NCBI RefSeq assembly: GCF_040712075.1
Contig: NZ_JBFCVL010000006.1
Coordinates: 1-64,000 of the forward strand
Length of the DNA stretch: 64,000 bases
DNA from: Fodinicurvata sp. EGI_FJ10296
GTDB lineage: Bacteria; Pseudomonadota; Alphaproteobacteria; DSM-16000; Inquilinaceae
Direction of reading: 5' to 3'
The notes under the pieces were generated by a model. It did not search any database. It worked only from the letters and a program-made list of their open reading frames with translations, and was not told the DNA's origin. The first letter of the stretch is position 1, and the number at the start of each line of letters is the position of its first letter. The translations under genes and the position numbers were made by a program. This document shows, one piece after another, positions 20,839-29,639 of the stretch.

Positions 20839-23800
20839 ATGACTCGAACGCCCACCGGAGACGGGGAGACAACGCGCGAACGGCCCGGGCGTTCGGCCGG
20901 ATTGCTGGTCGCCGCGCTGGCGGGGCAGGGATTGCTGGCCTTGCTCGTGCTGGCGATGCTGGCCGTCGGCGGCGTTGCCTGGCGCCTGTCGAGCGGGCCG
21001 ATCGACGCCGCGTTCCTGATCGGGACGATCGAAGGCGCGATGAGCGACGAGCTCGTCAATCTGGATATAGGCCGCATGCAATTGGAGTGGCGCGACTTCG
21101 ACCAGCCATTGATCCTGGTCGCCGAGGACGTTTCGGTGACCGGCCCCGAGGGCACGGCGATGGCCAGTCTGCCCGCCATGGAAGTCACACTCAGCCACCG
21201 CGCCCTGCTCGGCGGACGGATCGCACCGGCATCGCTGAGTGTTATCGAGCCGCGCTTTGCTGCGGAGCGTCTGGCAGAGGGCGGGTTCGAGATCGTCCTC
21301 GGACCGGCGGAACACGCCGATTTGTTGCCGCCGACGGATATCGTCATCACCCTGCTCAACTCCCTGCTTGCGCCACCGGGCACTACCGACGCGCCGATGT
21401 CGGAGATCGAAAGGCTGACGGTCCGCGATGCCCGGGTCGATCTGATCGATCACCATAGCCGAACCGAATGGATAATGAGCGGATTGTCGATCGACCTGGA
21501 GCGCGGCCTTGCCAGCATCGCCGGCGGCGCCGCAGCCGTTGTCTCGGGGCCGGGAGGGATGGAGAACGGCTGGCTCACCGCCGATATCGGCTTTGATATG
21601 GAGGCCGGGGAAACGGCGCTCGGAGTGACTTTCGGCGGAATCGTGCCCGCGGTTGTGGCCCGGCTCGATGACACGCTCGCGCCGCTGGCGGCGATCAGAT
21701 CGCCCATCGACGGCCGGGCGCGCACGACATTATCGCCGGACGGGCATCCGCAAGCAGTCGAATTCCGGCTGGATGGCGATGCCGCCGTGCTCGACATACC
21801 CGGTCTGTATGACGCACCGATGAGCGTCGCCGGTGTGACCGCTCAGGGCACGGTCGATTTCGGTGCCGGCCGGCTCAACCTGCCCAATATCGGCATCGAT
21901 ATCGGCGGACCGGTGCTTGTGGCTGGCTTGTCCGCGATCTCCGGCCGGGGCCGTGGGGATGAATTTGCGATCGACCTCAACGTCCGGGCGACCGATCTGC
22001 CGCTGGACTTTCTGCCACGGTACTGGCCCACAGCCGTGGCGCCGAAGGCGCGGGACTGGGTCACTGCCAACATCACGCGCGGCATTGTTGACGAGGCGAC
22101 CCTGACGCTCGACACCACCGTCATTCGGGAAGACGGCTTCAGTGAAGGCGCCTCGTGGCGGCTTGCCGAGGATGCCGGAGAACCGCCTGCTTTGACGTCG
22201 ATGATCCGCTTTTCGGGTGCCACTTTGACGTATCTCGATGATCTGCCGCCAATAACGGGCCTTTCGGGCGCCGCACGATACGCAGATGGCGTCTTCTCGG
22301 TCGAAACGGGCGGCGGCCGGAGCGCCGGACTGTCAGCCGATGCGGCATCGATCGAGATCACCGGCTTCGATCGCCGCTTCCAGACGATCGACATCGATCT
22401 GGTAACCTCGGGACCGCTGTCGGAAACGCTAGATTTTCTCGGCCGGCCGCGCCTCGGATTCACCGACGATATCGGTATCGACATGCAAGAGGTCGGTGGC
22501 TCCGCAGTAACACGTCTTCGTTTCGGCTTTCCGCTCAGGGCCGTGTTGAGGATGGATCACGTCTCCGTCGCCGGCTCATCGGAGATCACCGGCGCCAGCA
22601 TGGTTCTGCCGGGATTGCTGCCTGGATCGCCATCGGATCTGCGCGTGGATGCCTTCGACGGCCGTCTGTCGGTCGATGGGCAACGGCTGGCGCTGTCCGG
22701 CAACGGCGTCGTGGCGGGGCAGTCGCTCGACTTTGCGTGGAGCCGTGGATTCGACGAGGGATCTCCCGATCGTTTGGAGGTGCAAGGGGCACTGGACGCG
22801 GAAACCCTGGCCGCGTTGCTGCCGGACGGAAACGGTGGGGCGGCGTCCGGCGTGACCTGGTCGACCGGCCCGGGCGGTGTCGCACCGCTGTCTGTTGCGG
22901 CAACCTTTGCTGCGGGCGGTCGCGTGACGGCGGATATCGAGGCCGACATTGCCGATTTGGGCATTGCGGTTCAGGGGTTCGATATCGCCAAGCCGCCCGG
23001 CGTCCCCGGCACTGTATCCGGGCGGGTCACGGCAAATGCCGGCGGCTTGTCGTCGTTGGACCGGCTGGCGCTGGAGACCATGGGATTGTCGTTCCAGGGC
23101 TCGCTCGGTTTCTCCGGCGGCGAAATGCGTACCGCGGTCGTGGAACGGCTGGTGCATAACGGCTCCCGCCTTGCCGGGCGTTTCGAGCGCACCGCCGAGG
23201 GGGGGATAAGCGGTCGTCTGACTGGAGAAATGCTCGACCTGTCCAGCATGCTCGGGGGTGACGGCGAGACGAATGACCCGGAGGCGCCCGGCGCAACCGC
23301 CCGGCTGCATGATTTCCTGAATGGGCCGGTTGGCGCCGGCGAGGGGATGGATATCGCCTTCGATTTGGACGGCGTCAGGCTGCCGGAAGGCGGAACAGGG
23401 GCTGTCACCGGGCAAATCGTCAGGACCGCTGCAACCCGCCGGGTGGAGATTGACGGCACGACCGCTGGCGGACTGCCGTTCGATTTTCAGGCTGTCCGGG
23501 AGGGCGCGATCACCCGCATCTCCGGGGCGGCACAGCAACTGGGTGGAGTATTGGCGGCGTTCGGCATCCATGATGGCCTGACCGGCGGCAGTCTGGAGCT
23601 GGTACCGACGACCGGATCGGACGGGGCGGCCGAGGCCATTCTGGATATCCGCAATGTCAGGGTCGTGCACGCCCCGGTTCTGGCCCGCCTGCTGGCCGCA
23701 ATGTCCGTCGGTGGATTGACCGATCTGCTTGGTGGCGGCGGCGGTTTGCCTTTCGACAGCATTCAGGCGCGGCTGCGGATCGAGAACGGCCGCGTCCAGA

Positions 23801-24084
23801 TATCGGACGCGACGGCTTCCGGCGGTGCCCTTGGCCTGACGGCGAATGGCTGGATCGACCTCGGCACCGGCACGATGAGCGTGGCGGGCGATGTGATCCC
23901 CATCGCCGGCGTCAACGAGGTTATCCGGTCGATCCCGCTTGTGGGCGATCTGGCGACCGGCGGAACCGACGCCGTTTTTGCCTTTACCTACCGGATCGCA
24001 GGTGCTCTTGATCAGCCGAGCGTAGTCGTCAATCCGCTGTCGGTGCTTGCTCCCGGAGTATTACGACGCCTGTTCACCGGGTGA
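20839..24084 (+). CDS. AsmA/YhdP-like envelope protein (DUF3971-type)
   Basis: A protein of about 1081 residues with one N-terminal membrane segment (LLVALAGQGLLALLVLAMLA-like, near residues 25-50) and a long periplasmic beta-rich part. The composition is rich in Gly, Asp, Thr and Val, and the C-terminal end FAFTYRIAGALDQPSVVVNP, followed by LSVLAPGVLRRLF, is the signature end of YhdP/AsmA-like proteins. Relatives are bridge-like proteins implicated in moving phospholipid between inner and outer membranes. The ATG at 20839 is preferred; an upstream in-frame ATG (20773) gives a less typical N terminus and lies next to the tandem repeat. It is convergent with tyrS, with only five bases between the stops. 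Confidence 0.82.
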   Translation: MTRTPTGDGETTRERPGRSAGLLVAALAGQGLLALLVLAMLAVGGVAWRLSSGPIDAAFLIGTIEGAMSDELVNLDIGRMQLEWRDFDQPLILVAEDVSVTGPEGTAMASLPAMEVTLSHRALLGGRIAPASLSVIEPRFAAERLAEGGFEIVLGPAEHADLLPPTDIVITLLNSLLAPPGTTDAPMSEIERLTVRDARVDLIDHHSRTEWIMSGLSIDLERGLASIAGGAAAVVSGPGGMENGWLTADIGFDMEAGETALGVTFGGIVPAVVARLDDTLAPLAAIRSPIDGRARTTLSPDGHPQAVEFRLDGDAAVLDIPGLYDAPMSVAGVTAQGTVDFGAGRLNLPNIGIDIGGPVLVAGLSAISGRGRGDEFAIDLNVRATDLPLDFLPRYWPTAVAPKARDWVTANITRGIVDEATLTLDTTVIREDGFSEGASWRLAEDAGEPPALTSMIRFSGATLTYLDDLPPITGLSGAARYADGVFSVETGGGRSAGLSADAASIEITGFDRRFQTIDIDLVTSGPLSETLDFLGRPRLGFTDDIGIDMQEVGGSAVTRLRFGFPLRAVLRMDHVSVAGSSEITGASMVLPGLLPGSPSDLRVDAFDGRLSVDGQRLALSGNGVVAGQSLDFAWSRGFDEGSPDRLEVQGALDAETLAALLPDGNGGAASGVTWSTGPGGVAPLSVAATFAAGGRVTADIEADIADLGIAVQGFDIAKPPGVPGTVSGRVTANAGGLSSLDRLALETMGLSFQGSLGFSGGEMRTAVVERLVHNGSRLAGRFERTAEGGISGRLTGEMLDLSSMLGGDGETNDPEAPGATARLHDFLNGPVGAGEGMDIAFDLDGVRLPEGGTGAVTGQIVRTAATRRVEIDGTTAGGLPFDFQAVREGAITRISGAAQQLGGVLAAFGIHDGLTGGSLELVPTTGSDGAAEAILDIRNVRVVHAPVLARLLAAMSVGGLTDLLGGGGGLPFDSIQARLRIENGRVQISDATASGGALGLTANGWIDLGTGTMSVAGDVIPIAGVNEVIRSIPLVGDLATGGTDAVFAFTYRIAGALDQPSVVVNPLSVLAPGVLRRLFTG

Positions 24085-24089
24085 TGCTC

Positions 24090-25370
24090 TCAAACCAACC
24101 TGAGCGCGGCGTGCCGCTTCTTGCCGGCGCTGAGCTTGATGATTCCGTCGCGCAGATCGTCGCGGCCAACGACGTGCTCCTCGTTGTCGATCCGCTCGTC
24201 ATTGACGCGGGCGCCCCCCTGCCGGACCAGCCGTCTGCCCTCGCTGTTCGAAGCGGCAAGGCCGACCATCTGAAGCGCCTGCAGCAGCGGAACCCCTGCT
24301 GCCAGCGCATCGGCTGCAATATCGGTACCGGGCAGTCCGGTCGCCATATCGCCCTGCTCGAACGTCCGGCGGGCCGTTTCCGCAGCCAGCTCCGCCGCTT
24401 CCCGGCCATGGCAGAGCGCCGTGGCTTCGGTGGCGAGGACCTTCTTGACCTCGTTGATCTCCTGACCGCCGAGTTGCTCCAGCCGCGCAATTTCGTCCAT
24501 CGGCAATTCGGTGAACAGCTTCAGGAATCGCACGACGTCAGCGTCTTCGGTGTTGCGCCAGAACTGCCAGTATTCATAGGGGCTTAGCCTGGCCGGGTTG
24601 AGCCATACGGCGCCTCCCATGCTCTTGCCCATCTTCTGGCCCGAGGCGGTCATGATCAGCGGGCAGGTCAGGCCGAATACCTCCTGCCCGGTGACCCGTC
24701 GCGTCAGTTCGACGCCGTTGACGATGTTGCCCCATTGGTCGGACCCGCCCATCTGCAGGCGGCAGCCGTACCGGCGCGAAAGCTCCATGAAGTCGTAAGC
24801 CTGGAGAATCATGTAATTGAATTCCAGGAAGGTCAGGGGCTGTTCGCGATCGAGGCGCAGCCGGACACTGTCGAATGTCAGCATCCGGTTGATGGTGAAG
24901 TGTCGGCCGATATCGCGCAGGAACGGAATATAGGCGAGTTCGTCGAGCCATTCGGCGTTGTTGGCCATCATCGCCGATTGCTGGCCGTCCATCGCGCCGG
25001 ATCGGGCACGGCCGGCGCCGTCGTAATCCAGGAAGTTGCGAAACGTGTGTTCGATGCCGGCGCGGTTCACCGCGATCTGCTCGTCATCCAGCATGCGACG
25101 GGTTTCGTCACGTCCGGACGGATCGCCGATCCGGGTCGTGCCGCCGCCGAGCAGCGTGATCGGCCGATGGCCGGTCTTCTGCATCCAGCGCAGCATCATG
25201 ATCGAGACCAGATGGCCGATATGAAGGCTGTCGGCCGTCAGATCATAGCCAACATATGCAGTGATGCATTCCTTGGCGGCAAGAGCGTCGAGCGCCGCCA
25301 GGTCGGTGGCCTGATGGATGAAGCCGCGTTCCTGCAGCGTCGCCAGGAACGACGAACTCAGCGTGGACAT
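24090..25370 (-). CDS. tyrS: Tyrosyl-tRNA synthetase
   Basis: Charges tRNA-Tyr. The 426-residue class I enzyme has the HIGH motif in [14 protein letters not shown], the KMSKS-like loop as KMGKS (in [15 protein letters not shown]), and the tyrosine pocket stretch [15 protein letters not shown] followed by [11 protein letters not shown]-terminal S4 RNA-binding domain ([22 protein letters not shown]-like) is complete. The open frame runs 48 codons further upstream, but [17 protein letters not shown] at 25370 is the conserved N terminus. The 147 bases upstream, before the hydrolase stop, hold no gene I can support. Confidence 0.96.
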   Translation of the reverse strand: MSTLSSSFLATLQERGFIHQATDLAALDALAAKECITAYVGYDLTADSLHIGHLVSIMMLRWMQKTGHRPITLLGGGTTRIGDPSGRDETRRMLDDEQIAVNRAGIEHTFRNFLDYDGAGRARSGAMDGQQSAMMANNAEWLDELAYIPFLRDIGRHFTINRMLTFDSVRLRLDREQPLTFLEFNYMILQAYDFMELSRRYGCRLQMGGSDQWGNIVNGVELTRRVTGQEVFGLTCPLIMTASGQKMGKSMGGAVWLNPARLSPYEYWQFWRNTEDADVVRFLKLFTELPMDEIARLEQLGGQEINEVKKVLATEATALCHGREAAELAAETARRTFEQGDMATGLPGTDIAADALAAGVPLLQALQMVGLAASNSEGRRLVRQGGARVNDERIDNEEHVVGRDDLRDGIIKLSAGKKRHAALRLV

Positions 25371-25517
25371 TTCCCGTATTCCGTCATGGCTGGACTGTAA
25401 AAGGGAGGAATCTTCGATGCTGCCTATCACAGCCGCGATCGCAGGAGCAAGCTCCCGACCGACTGCATCCGTCGCCGGAACGGTCGGCAGGGGCTCACTT
25501 CGTGCCGGAACCACCGG

Positions 25518-26189
25518 CTATTTCGGTTCGGCGGCCGTCTGATCCCATACCCCGGCCAGCGCGCGGTCCAGATAGCGGTCGATCGCCCCGGTCAACTCGT
25601 CGCCACGATGATGGAAATAATGGTTGGCCCCGGCGATGATCTCGTGGTCGACCACGATGTCCTTTTGCTGGCGAAGTTTGCCGACCAGTTTCTGCACGCT
25701 TTCCTTCGGGACGATATCGTCCTTGTCGCCCTGGACGATCAGACCGGAAGAGGGACAGGGCGCCAGAAAGCTGAAGTCGAACATGTTGGCGGGCGGTGCG
25801 ATGGAGATGAATCCGTCGATCTCCGGACGCCGCATGAGCAATTGCATGCCGATCCAGGCGCCGAACGAGAATCCGCCGACCCAGCAGGCCGCCGAATTCG
25901 GATTGTTCGTCTGAAGCCAGTCCAGCGCGGCCGCTGCGTCGGAAAGCTCGCCCTCGCCACGATCGTACTCGCCCTGACTGCGCCCCACGCCGCGAAAGTT
26001 GAAGCGCAGCGCCGAGAATCCCCGCCTGGAAAAGGCCTGGAACAGCGTATAGACGAGCTTGTTATTCATCGTCCCGCCATGCTGCGGGTGCGGGTGCAGC
26101 AGCAACGCGATCGGCGCGTTGCGCTCCTTGCTCTGCGAATACCGACCTTCGAGTCGGCCTTCCGGGCCGTTAAAAATGATTTCGGGCAT
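25518..26189 (-). CDS. Alpha/beta hydrolase
   Basis: A 223-residue cytoplasmic hydrolase-fold protein widely conserved in alphaproteobacteria. It has the oxyanion-region HPHPQHGGTMNNKLV, the nucleophile elbow GFSFGAWIG, the acid in VQGDKDDIVP and the catalytic His in GANHYFHHR. The pattern places it with small dienelactone-hydrolase/acylpeptidase-like proteins; the substrate is unknown. It is divergent from the cysE-iscR-suf block and shares its intergenic region, so IscR might affect it, although no separate box is seen on its side. A short in-frame sequence upstream is not supported. Confidence 0.85.
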   Translation of the reverse strand: MPEIIFNGPEGRLEGRYSQSKERNAPIALLLHPHPQHGGTMNNKLVYTLFQAFSRRGFSALRFNFRGVGRSQGEYDRGEGELSDAAAALDWLQTNNPNSAACWVGGFSFGAWIGMQLLMRRPEIDGFISIAPPANMFDFSFLAPCPSSGLIVQGDKDDIVPKESVQKLVGKLRQQKDIVVDHEIIAGANHYFHHRGDELTGAIDRYLDRALAGVWDQTAAEPK

Positions 26190-26313
26190 ATGTCCCTTCC
26201 GTCCCCCCGGGGTTGAACCCGTTCAGCCTCGCCCGCAAATCGAGCGTCTCTTGATCGATAGCCCCGGAATATTGTCGGGAATTGCAGCCGGTAGCATGAC
26301 CGATTCCAGGTCG

Positions 26314-26338
26314 ATACTTGACCTGCGCACTTGGGTAT
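26314..26338 (+). promoter_or_regulatory. IscR type 1-like operator
   Basis: A 25-bp partial palindrome, ATACTTGACC (26314-26323), then five bases, then ACTTGGGTAT (26329-26338). It matches the known IscR type 1 pattern in the ATASYYGAC half, in the closing RRSTAT, and in total length; the inner part of the right half is degenerate. It sits between, and overlaps, the -35 and -10 boxes of the promoter at 26318-26345. Fe-S-loaded IscR bound here would block that promoter, giving autoregulation of the cysE-iscR unit. Confidence 0.65.
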
Positions 26339-26345
26339 CTATAAT
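26318..26345 (+). promoter_or_regulatory. Sigma-70-type promoter of the cysE-iscR-suf block
   Basis: TTGACC (26318-26323) and a perfect TATAAT (26340-26345) are separated by 16 bases. It is the best promoter seen in the window. Transcription would begin near 26352, giving a leader of about 110 bases before the cysE start. Confidence 0.7.
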
Positions 26346-26464
26346 CTGAGTGGACATGGTGTCCTCCCGGTTTGTCCTGCCGGCGGGCAGGCAGCGCGTG
26401 GGTCGGACGGATGCGATTCATGCGTCCGGCGGCTACAAGTACTTATATCATAGGGTAATTCCGC

Positions 26465-27256
26465 GTGTTCAAGCGTCTTCGGGAAGACATTGCCAGCGTT
26501 ATCGAGCGCGACCCGGCCGCAGGGTCGCCGATCGGCGTCCTGCTTTTCTACCCGGGCATTCACGCGATCATCGGTTATCGCCTCTCGCATTGGCTCTGGT
26601 CATGGCGTCTGGCGTTCCTGGCATCGCTTGTTTCCTATCTGACTCGGATCGTCACCGGCATCGAAATCCACCCCGGCGCGACCATCGGGCGGCGTTTCTT
26701 CATCGACCACGGCACGGGTGTGGTGATTGGCGGCACCGCCGAGATCGGCGACGACGTCACACTCTATCAGGGCGTGACACTGGGCGGCACCACGCTTTCG
26801 AAAGGCAAGCGGCACCCGACATTGTCCGACGGCGTCATTGTCGGGGCCAATGCAACCATTCTCGGACCGTTAACGGTCGGCCGCAATGCGCGTGTCGGCG
26901 CGAACGCGGTCGTTTTGCGCGACGTCCCCGAGGGCTATACGGCCGTCGGCGTGCCGGCCCGAATGCTGCGCCCCGAACGGCAGAGCAGGGGCGACGCAGC
27001 CGAATCGTTCTTGCCCTATGGAACGCCGTGCCGCGACATTCCCGATCCGGTCGCCCGAACGATTTGCACGCTGCGGGACGAAGTGAATGCGTTGCGCTCA
27101 CGGCTCGACAGGCTGGAGGGTGACAGCACAAAGGGCGGCGCGGGGGCCGCGACCGGTACAAGCTCCGGAGATGGAGTCGCAGACGAAAGCATGCCGCCGC
27201 CGGAGGTCCAGGCGGACGAAGTGCCGGTCAGGCGATTCACAGGAACAGGTCAATGA
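26465..27256 (+). CDS. cysE: Serine O-acetyltransferase
   Basis: Makes O-acetylserine from serine and acetyl-CoA, the first step of cysteine synthesis. It is 263 residues, of the short EpsC/CysE type: an alpha-helical N terminus ([20 protein letters not shown]), then a left-handed beta-helix of hexapeptide repeats with [20 protein letters not shown] and YQGVTLGGT. The C-terminal 70 or so residues after [12 protein letters not shown] are an atypical, low-complexity, hydrophilic tail. Start GTG at 26465 with AGGG nine bases upstream. The stop overlaps the iscR start as ATGA, so regulation by IscR would directly set cysteine supply for the Fe-S genes that follow. Confidence 0.92.
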   Translation: MFKRLREDIASVIERDPAAGSPIGVLLFYPGIHAIIGYRLSHWLWSWRLAFLASLVSYLTRIVTGIEIHPGATIGRRFFIDHGTGVVIGGTAEIGDDVTLYQGVTLGGTTLSKGKRHPTLSDGVIVGANATILGPLTVGRNARVGANAVVLRDVPEGYTAVGVPARMLRPERQSRGDAAESFLPYGTPCRDIPDPVARTICTLRDEVNALRSRLDRLEGDSTKGGAGAATGTSSGDGVADESMPPPEVQADEVPVRRFTGTGQ

Positions 27257-27780
27257 AACTCAGTACCAAGGGACGCTATGCCGTCATGGCGATGGTCGAC
27301 CTCGCGAGAAGCGGGCGCGATCATCCGGTGGCCCTCGCGGACATTGCCCAGCGTCAGGAGATTTCCCTGTCCTATCTGGAGCAATTGTTCGCCAAATTGC
27401 GCCGGGGCGGGTTGGTGCGCAGCGTGCGGGGACCGGGTGGCGGATATCTGATCGGCCGCGAACCCGATCGGTTGCGGATATCGGATATCATCGTTGCCGT
27501 GGACGAACCGATCAGGGCAACCCGGTGTTCTCCCAGCAGTTCGGCCGGTTGCCACTCGGATAAATCCCGGTGCCTCACTCACGATTTGTGGGAGGAGCTG
27601 GGCACGCAGATTCATCTGTTCCTGTCGTCGGTGACGCTCGAAGATGTCCTGAGTCGCCGCGTTCTCGGCGCCAGCCGGGTTTTCTCGCTGTCAGGCCTGG
27701 CGGTGAGCGAGCCTGAGCGCGACTCCGGATCCGACCCGGGACCCGAGATGACCGAGCCGAAAAAGGTCGCGGTTCAGTAA
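27253..27780 (+). CDS. iscR: Fe-S-responsive Rrf2-family regulator IscR
   Basis: A 175-residue winged helix-turn-helix regulator ([19 protein letters not shown], then [19 protein letters not shown]) that holds a [2Fe-2S] cluster. Cys92, Cys100 and Cys107, with His110, match the cluster ligands of IscR, with spacing of eight and seven residues rather than six and six. Holo-IscR normally represses its own operon, and apo-IscR can activate suf genes. The two boxes at 26314-26338 and 29571-29595 are its likely sites. A C-terminal extension of about 20 acidic residues is not unusual. Translationally coupled to cysE. Confidence 0.94.
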   Translation: MKLSTKGRYAVMAMVDLARSGRDHPVALADIAQRQEISLSYLEQLFAKLRRGGLVRSVRGPGGGYLIGREPDRLRISDIIVAVDEPIRATRCSPSSSAGCHSDKSRCLTHDLWEELGTQIHLFLSSVTLEDVLSRRVLGASRVFSLSGLAVSEPERDSGSDPGPEMTEPKKVAVQ

Positions 27781-27812
27781 GCTGCTTCAATGCTGCGGGA
27801 TTCACGCCGAAG

Positions 27813-28955
27813 ATGACTGTTCGACCGCCGCCGATCTATCTCGATCATAATGCGACCACCCCGATTCGCCCGGAAGCCCGCGCTGCACTGGTGGCCGCGC
27901 TCGACACCGGCGGCAATCCTTCCAGCGTCCACGGTGTCGGCCGCGGCGCGCGCGCGACGGTCGAGCGCTGCCGACGCCGCGTCGCCGGCGTGTTCGATGT
28001 GGCGGCGGACCGGGTCACATTCGTTTCCGGAGCAACAGAAGGCAATGCGCTGGCCCTTGCCGGCGCAAAGACGGTGCTGGCCGGGGCGACCGAGCATGAC
28101 AGCGTCGCCGCCTGGGCGCATGAAACCCTGCCGGTTTCCGCCGCGGGAACGATCGACATCGATAGGCTGGCGGCAAGACTTGCGACAATGACGGATCCGG
28201 GAGCGGTCGTGGTTTCGGCGATGGCCGTCAACAACGAGACCGGCGTGATCAACCCGATCGGCGAGATTGCCGCCCTTTGCCGCGAAGCGGGCGTCCGTCT
28301 GCACTGCGATGCCGCACAGGCGGTCGGTCGACTGGATTTGGCCGGTGCCGTCGCGGGTGCGGATATCGTCACGCTGTCGGGCCACAAATTCGGCGGGCCG
28401 CCGGGCATCGGTGTGGTCGTCGTCCCCGGCGGGCCGGTGCCAGCGGCAAGGATGCGCGGCGGCGGACAGGAAGGCGGCCGTCGGCCGGGCACGGAGAACC
28501 TGCCTGCGATTGCCGGATTCCACGCCGGGTTCGACGCAGCATTGGCGGCATTCGAAGCCGGTGACGCAGAGCGGCTGGGGGTACTGCGGGACCGCGCCGT
28601 GTCGGCAATCAGGTCGGCGGTGCCCGAGGCGATCGTGGCGGGTGAAGGGGCAAGCGGGGTCGGAAATACCTTGTGCGTTTCCATGCCGGGGGTTAAGGCC
28701 GAAACGCAGGTGATGGCCTTCGATCTCGAAGGGGTCGCCCTCAGCGCAGGGTCCGCCTGCTCATCCGGAAAGGTCAGGACGAGTCCCGTGCTGCTTGCCA
28801 TGGGCTTCGATGCCGACACGGCCGGGACATTCATCCGGGTCAGTCTCGGCTGGACTACGACAGAGGCCGACATCGATCGGCTGGTCGATGTCTGGCGGCG
28901 GCTTCATGCACGCCTCGCGCCCGGAGAAAACGGGGTTGTCCGCGGCGCCGCCTGA
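27813..28955 (+). CDS. Cysteine desulfurase, NifS/IscS type
   Basis: A 380-residue class V PLP aminotransferase-fold enzyme that takes sulfur from cysteine. It shows YLDHNATTPIRPEA, the NNETGVINPIGEI segment, the PLP lysine in TLSGHKFGGPPGIG, RPGTENLPAIAGF, and the persulfide-forming Cys in SAGSACSSGKVRTS. The longer Cys loop makes it group I (NifS/IscS-like), distinct from the group II SufS coded further along, so the cluster has two desulfurases. This one may serve tRNA thiolation (mnmA lies at the end of the block) or general sulfur transfer, while SufS feeds SufBCD; that division is inference. It follows iscR by 32 bases. Confidence 0.92.
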   Translation: MTVRPPPIYLDHNATTPIRPEARAALVAALDTGGNPSSVHGVGRGARATVERCRRRVAGVFDVAADRVTFVSGATEGNALALAGAKTVLAGATEHDSVAAWAHETLPVSAAGTIDIDRLAARLATMTDPGAVVVSAMAVNNETGVINPIGEIAALCREAGVRLHCDAAQAVGRLDLAGAVAGADIVTLSGHKFGGPPGIGVVVVPGGPVPAARMRGGGQEGGRRPGTENLPAIAGFHAGFDAALAAFEAGDAERLGVLRDRAVSAIRSAVPEAIVAGEGASGVGNTLCVSMPGVKAETQVMAFDLEGVALSAGSACSSGKVRTSPVLLAMGFDADTAGTFIRVSLGWTTTEADIDRLVDVWRRLHARLAPGENGVVRGAA

Positions 28956-29018
28956 AACCGCAGCAGGCAGAAAATCCCGCGCCGATAATCGAAAATTCGT
29001 CATGAGTCTGGAAACAGG

Positions 29019-29348
29019 ATGCCCAAGATAGTATTCATCGAGCCCTCGGGCGAGGCGCGAGAGGTTGACGCACCGGTCGGGCTTTCGGTGCTGGAAATTG
29101 CGCAACAGAACGATATCGATATCGAGGGCGCCTGTGAGGGGTCGCTCGCCTGTTCCACATGCCATGTCATCGTCGACCCGGCCTGGAGCGCTCGCCTGGA
29201 GCCGATCCAGGACGACGAGGAAGACATGCTGGACCTGGCCTTTGGCGTGACGCGGACGTCGCGGCTCGGCTGCCAGATCATCATGACGGAAGGGCTGGAC
29301 GGGCTGAGGCTGACGCTGCCGTCGGCGACCATCAACATGATGGGCTAG
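29019..29348 (+). CDS. fdx: [2Fe-2S] ferredoxin, adrenodoxin type
   Basis: A 109-residue electron carrier. The cluster ligands are Cys39, Cys45 and Cys48 in GACEGSLACSTCHV, and Cys85 in RLGCQI, the adrenodoxin/ISC ferredoxin pattern. DDEEDMLDLAFGVTRTSRLG is the acidic surface helix that binds reductase partners. In ISC systems this ferredoxin supplies electrons for cluster assembly. Here it stands inside a SUF-type block next to an ISC-type desulfurase, a mixed arrangement. It lies 63 bases after the desulfurase gene. A 291-base leader follows before sufB. Confidence 0.94.
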   Translation: MPKIVFIEPSGEAREVDAPVGLSVLEIAQQNDIDIEGACEGSLACSTCHVIVDPAWSARLEPIQDDEEDMLDLAFGVTRTSRLGCQIIMTEGLDGLRLTLPSATINMMG

Positions 29349-29497
29349 CGGCAGGGTCGGTAATCGCGTCAATCGGGTTTTTTTACCGAGCGGGCTATGC
29401 TATACCCCAGTGTGTTGGTCGGGTAATCAGGTTCAGCGACCGGCTGACTGGCGGTCTTTCCGTCCCGCCGATATACAGACGGAAGATGAATGAATAT

Positions 29498-29518
29498 CCG
29501 GAATGCCTGACATTCCGG
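29498..29518 (+). terminator. Hairpin between fdx and sufB
   Basis: CCGGAATG pairs perfectly with CATTCCGG around a five-base loop (CCTGA). There is no T run after it, so it may be a weak terminator, an RNA-processing site or a protein site. Together with the next hairpin it separates fdx from sufB. Confidence 0.4.
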
Positions 29519-29530
29519 GCTTGGTGACGC

Positions 29531-29561
29531 GGCACAGTCTGGCAACCCTTGCCGTTGTGCC
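29531..29561 (+). terminator. Second hairpin between fdx and sufB
   Basis: A two-part stem: outer GGCACA (29531-29536) with TGTGCC (29556-29561), inner GGCAA (29541-29545) with TTGCC (29549-29553). It ends nine bases before the IscR-like box at 29571. No T tract follows. Confidence 0.4.
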
Positions 29562-29570
29562 TTGGATGCA

Positions 29571-29595
29571 TTACTTGACTGGTGCGATAGGGAAT
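29571..29595 (+). promoter_or_regulatory. IscR-like operator upstream of sufB
   Basis: The 25-bp site begins TTACTTGACTGG and ends GATAGGGAAT, and agrees with the cysE box (26314-26338) at 17 of 25 positions by direct count. TTGACT inside it could be a -35 box, but I see no good -10 at the proper distance. It lies 44 bases before the sufB start. It may allow the sufBCDS genes to be controlled separately from cysE-iscR. Confidence 0.55.
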
Positions 29596-29639
29596 TCGGG
29601 GCAGCAGCCCCGACGACACGCCGGAGATGAGGAGCGGGT

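Noticed and set aside
26437-26460. Third possible IscR box near the cysE start
   Set aside because: It shares ATAGGG with the sufB box but the spacing is shorter and it is better explained as the ribosome site of cysE.
26350-27123. Frame overlapping cysE
   Set aside because: Another frame of the same DNA; the acetyltransferase hexapeptide repeats occur in the other frame.
29357-29389. Stem TCGGTAA / TTACCGA with a T run after fdx
   Set aside because: The T run lies inside the loop rather than after the stem, so it does not look like an intrinsic terminator.
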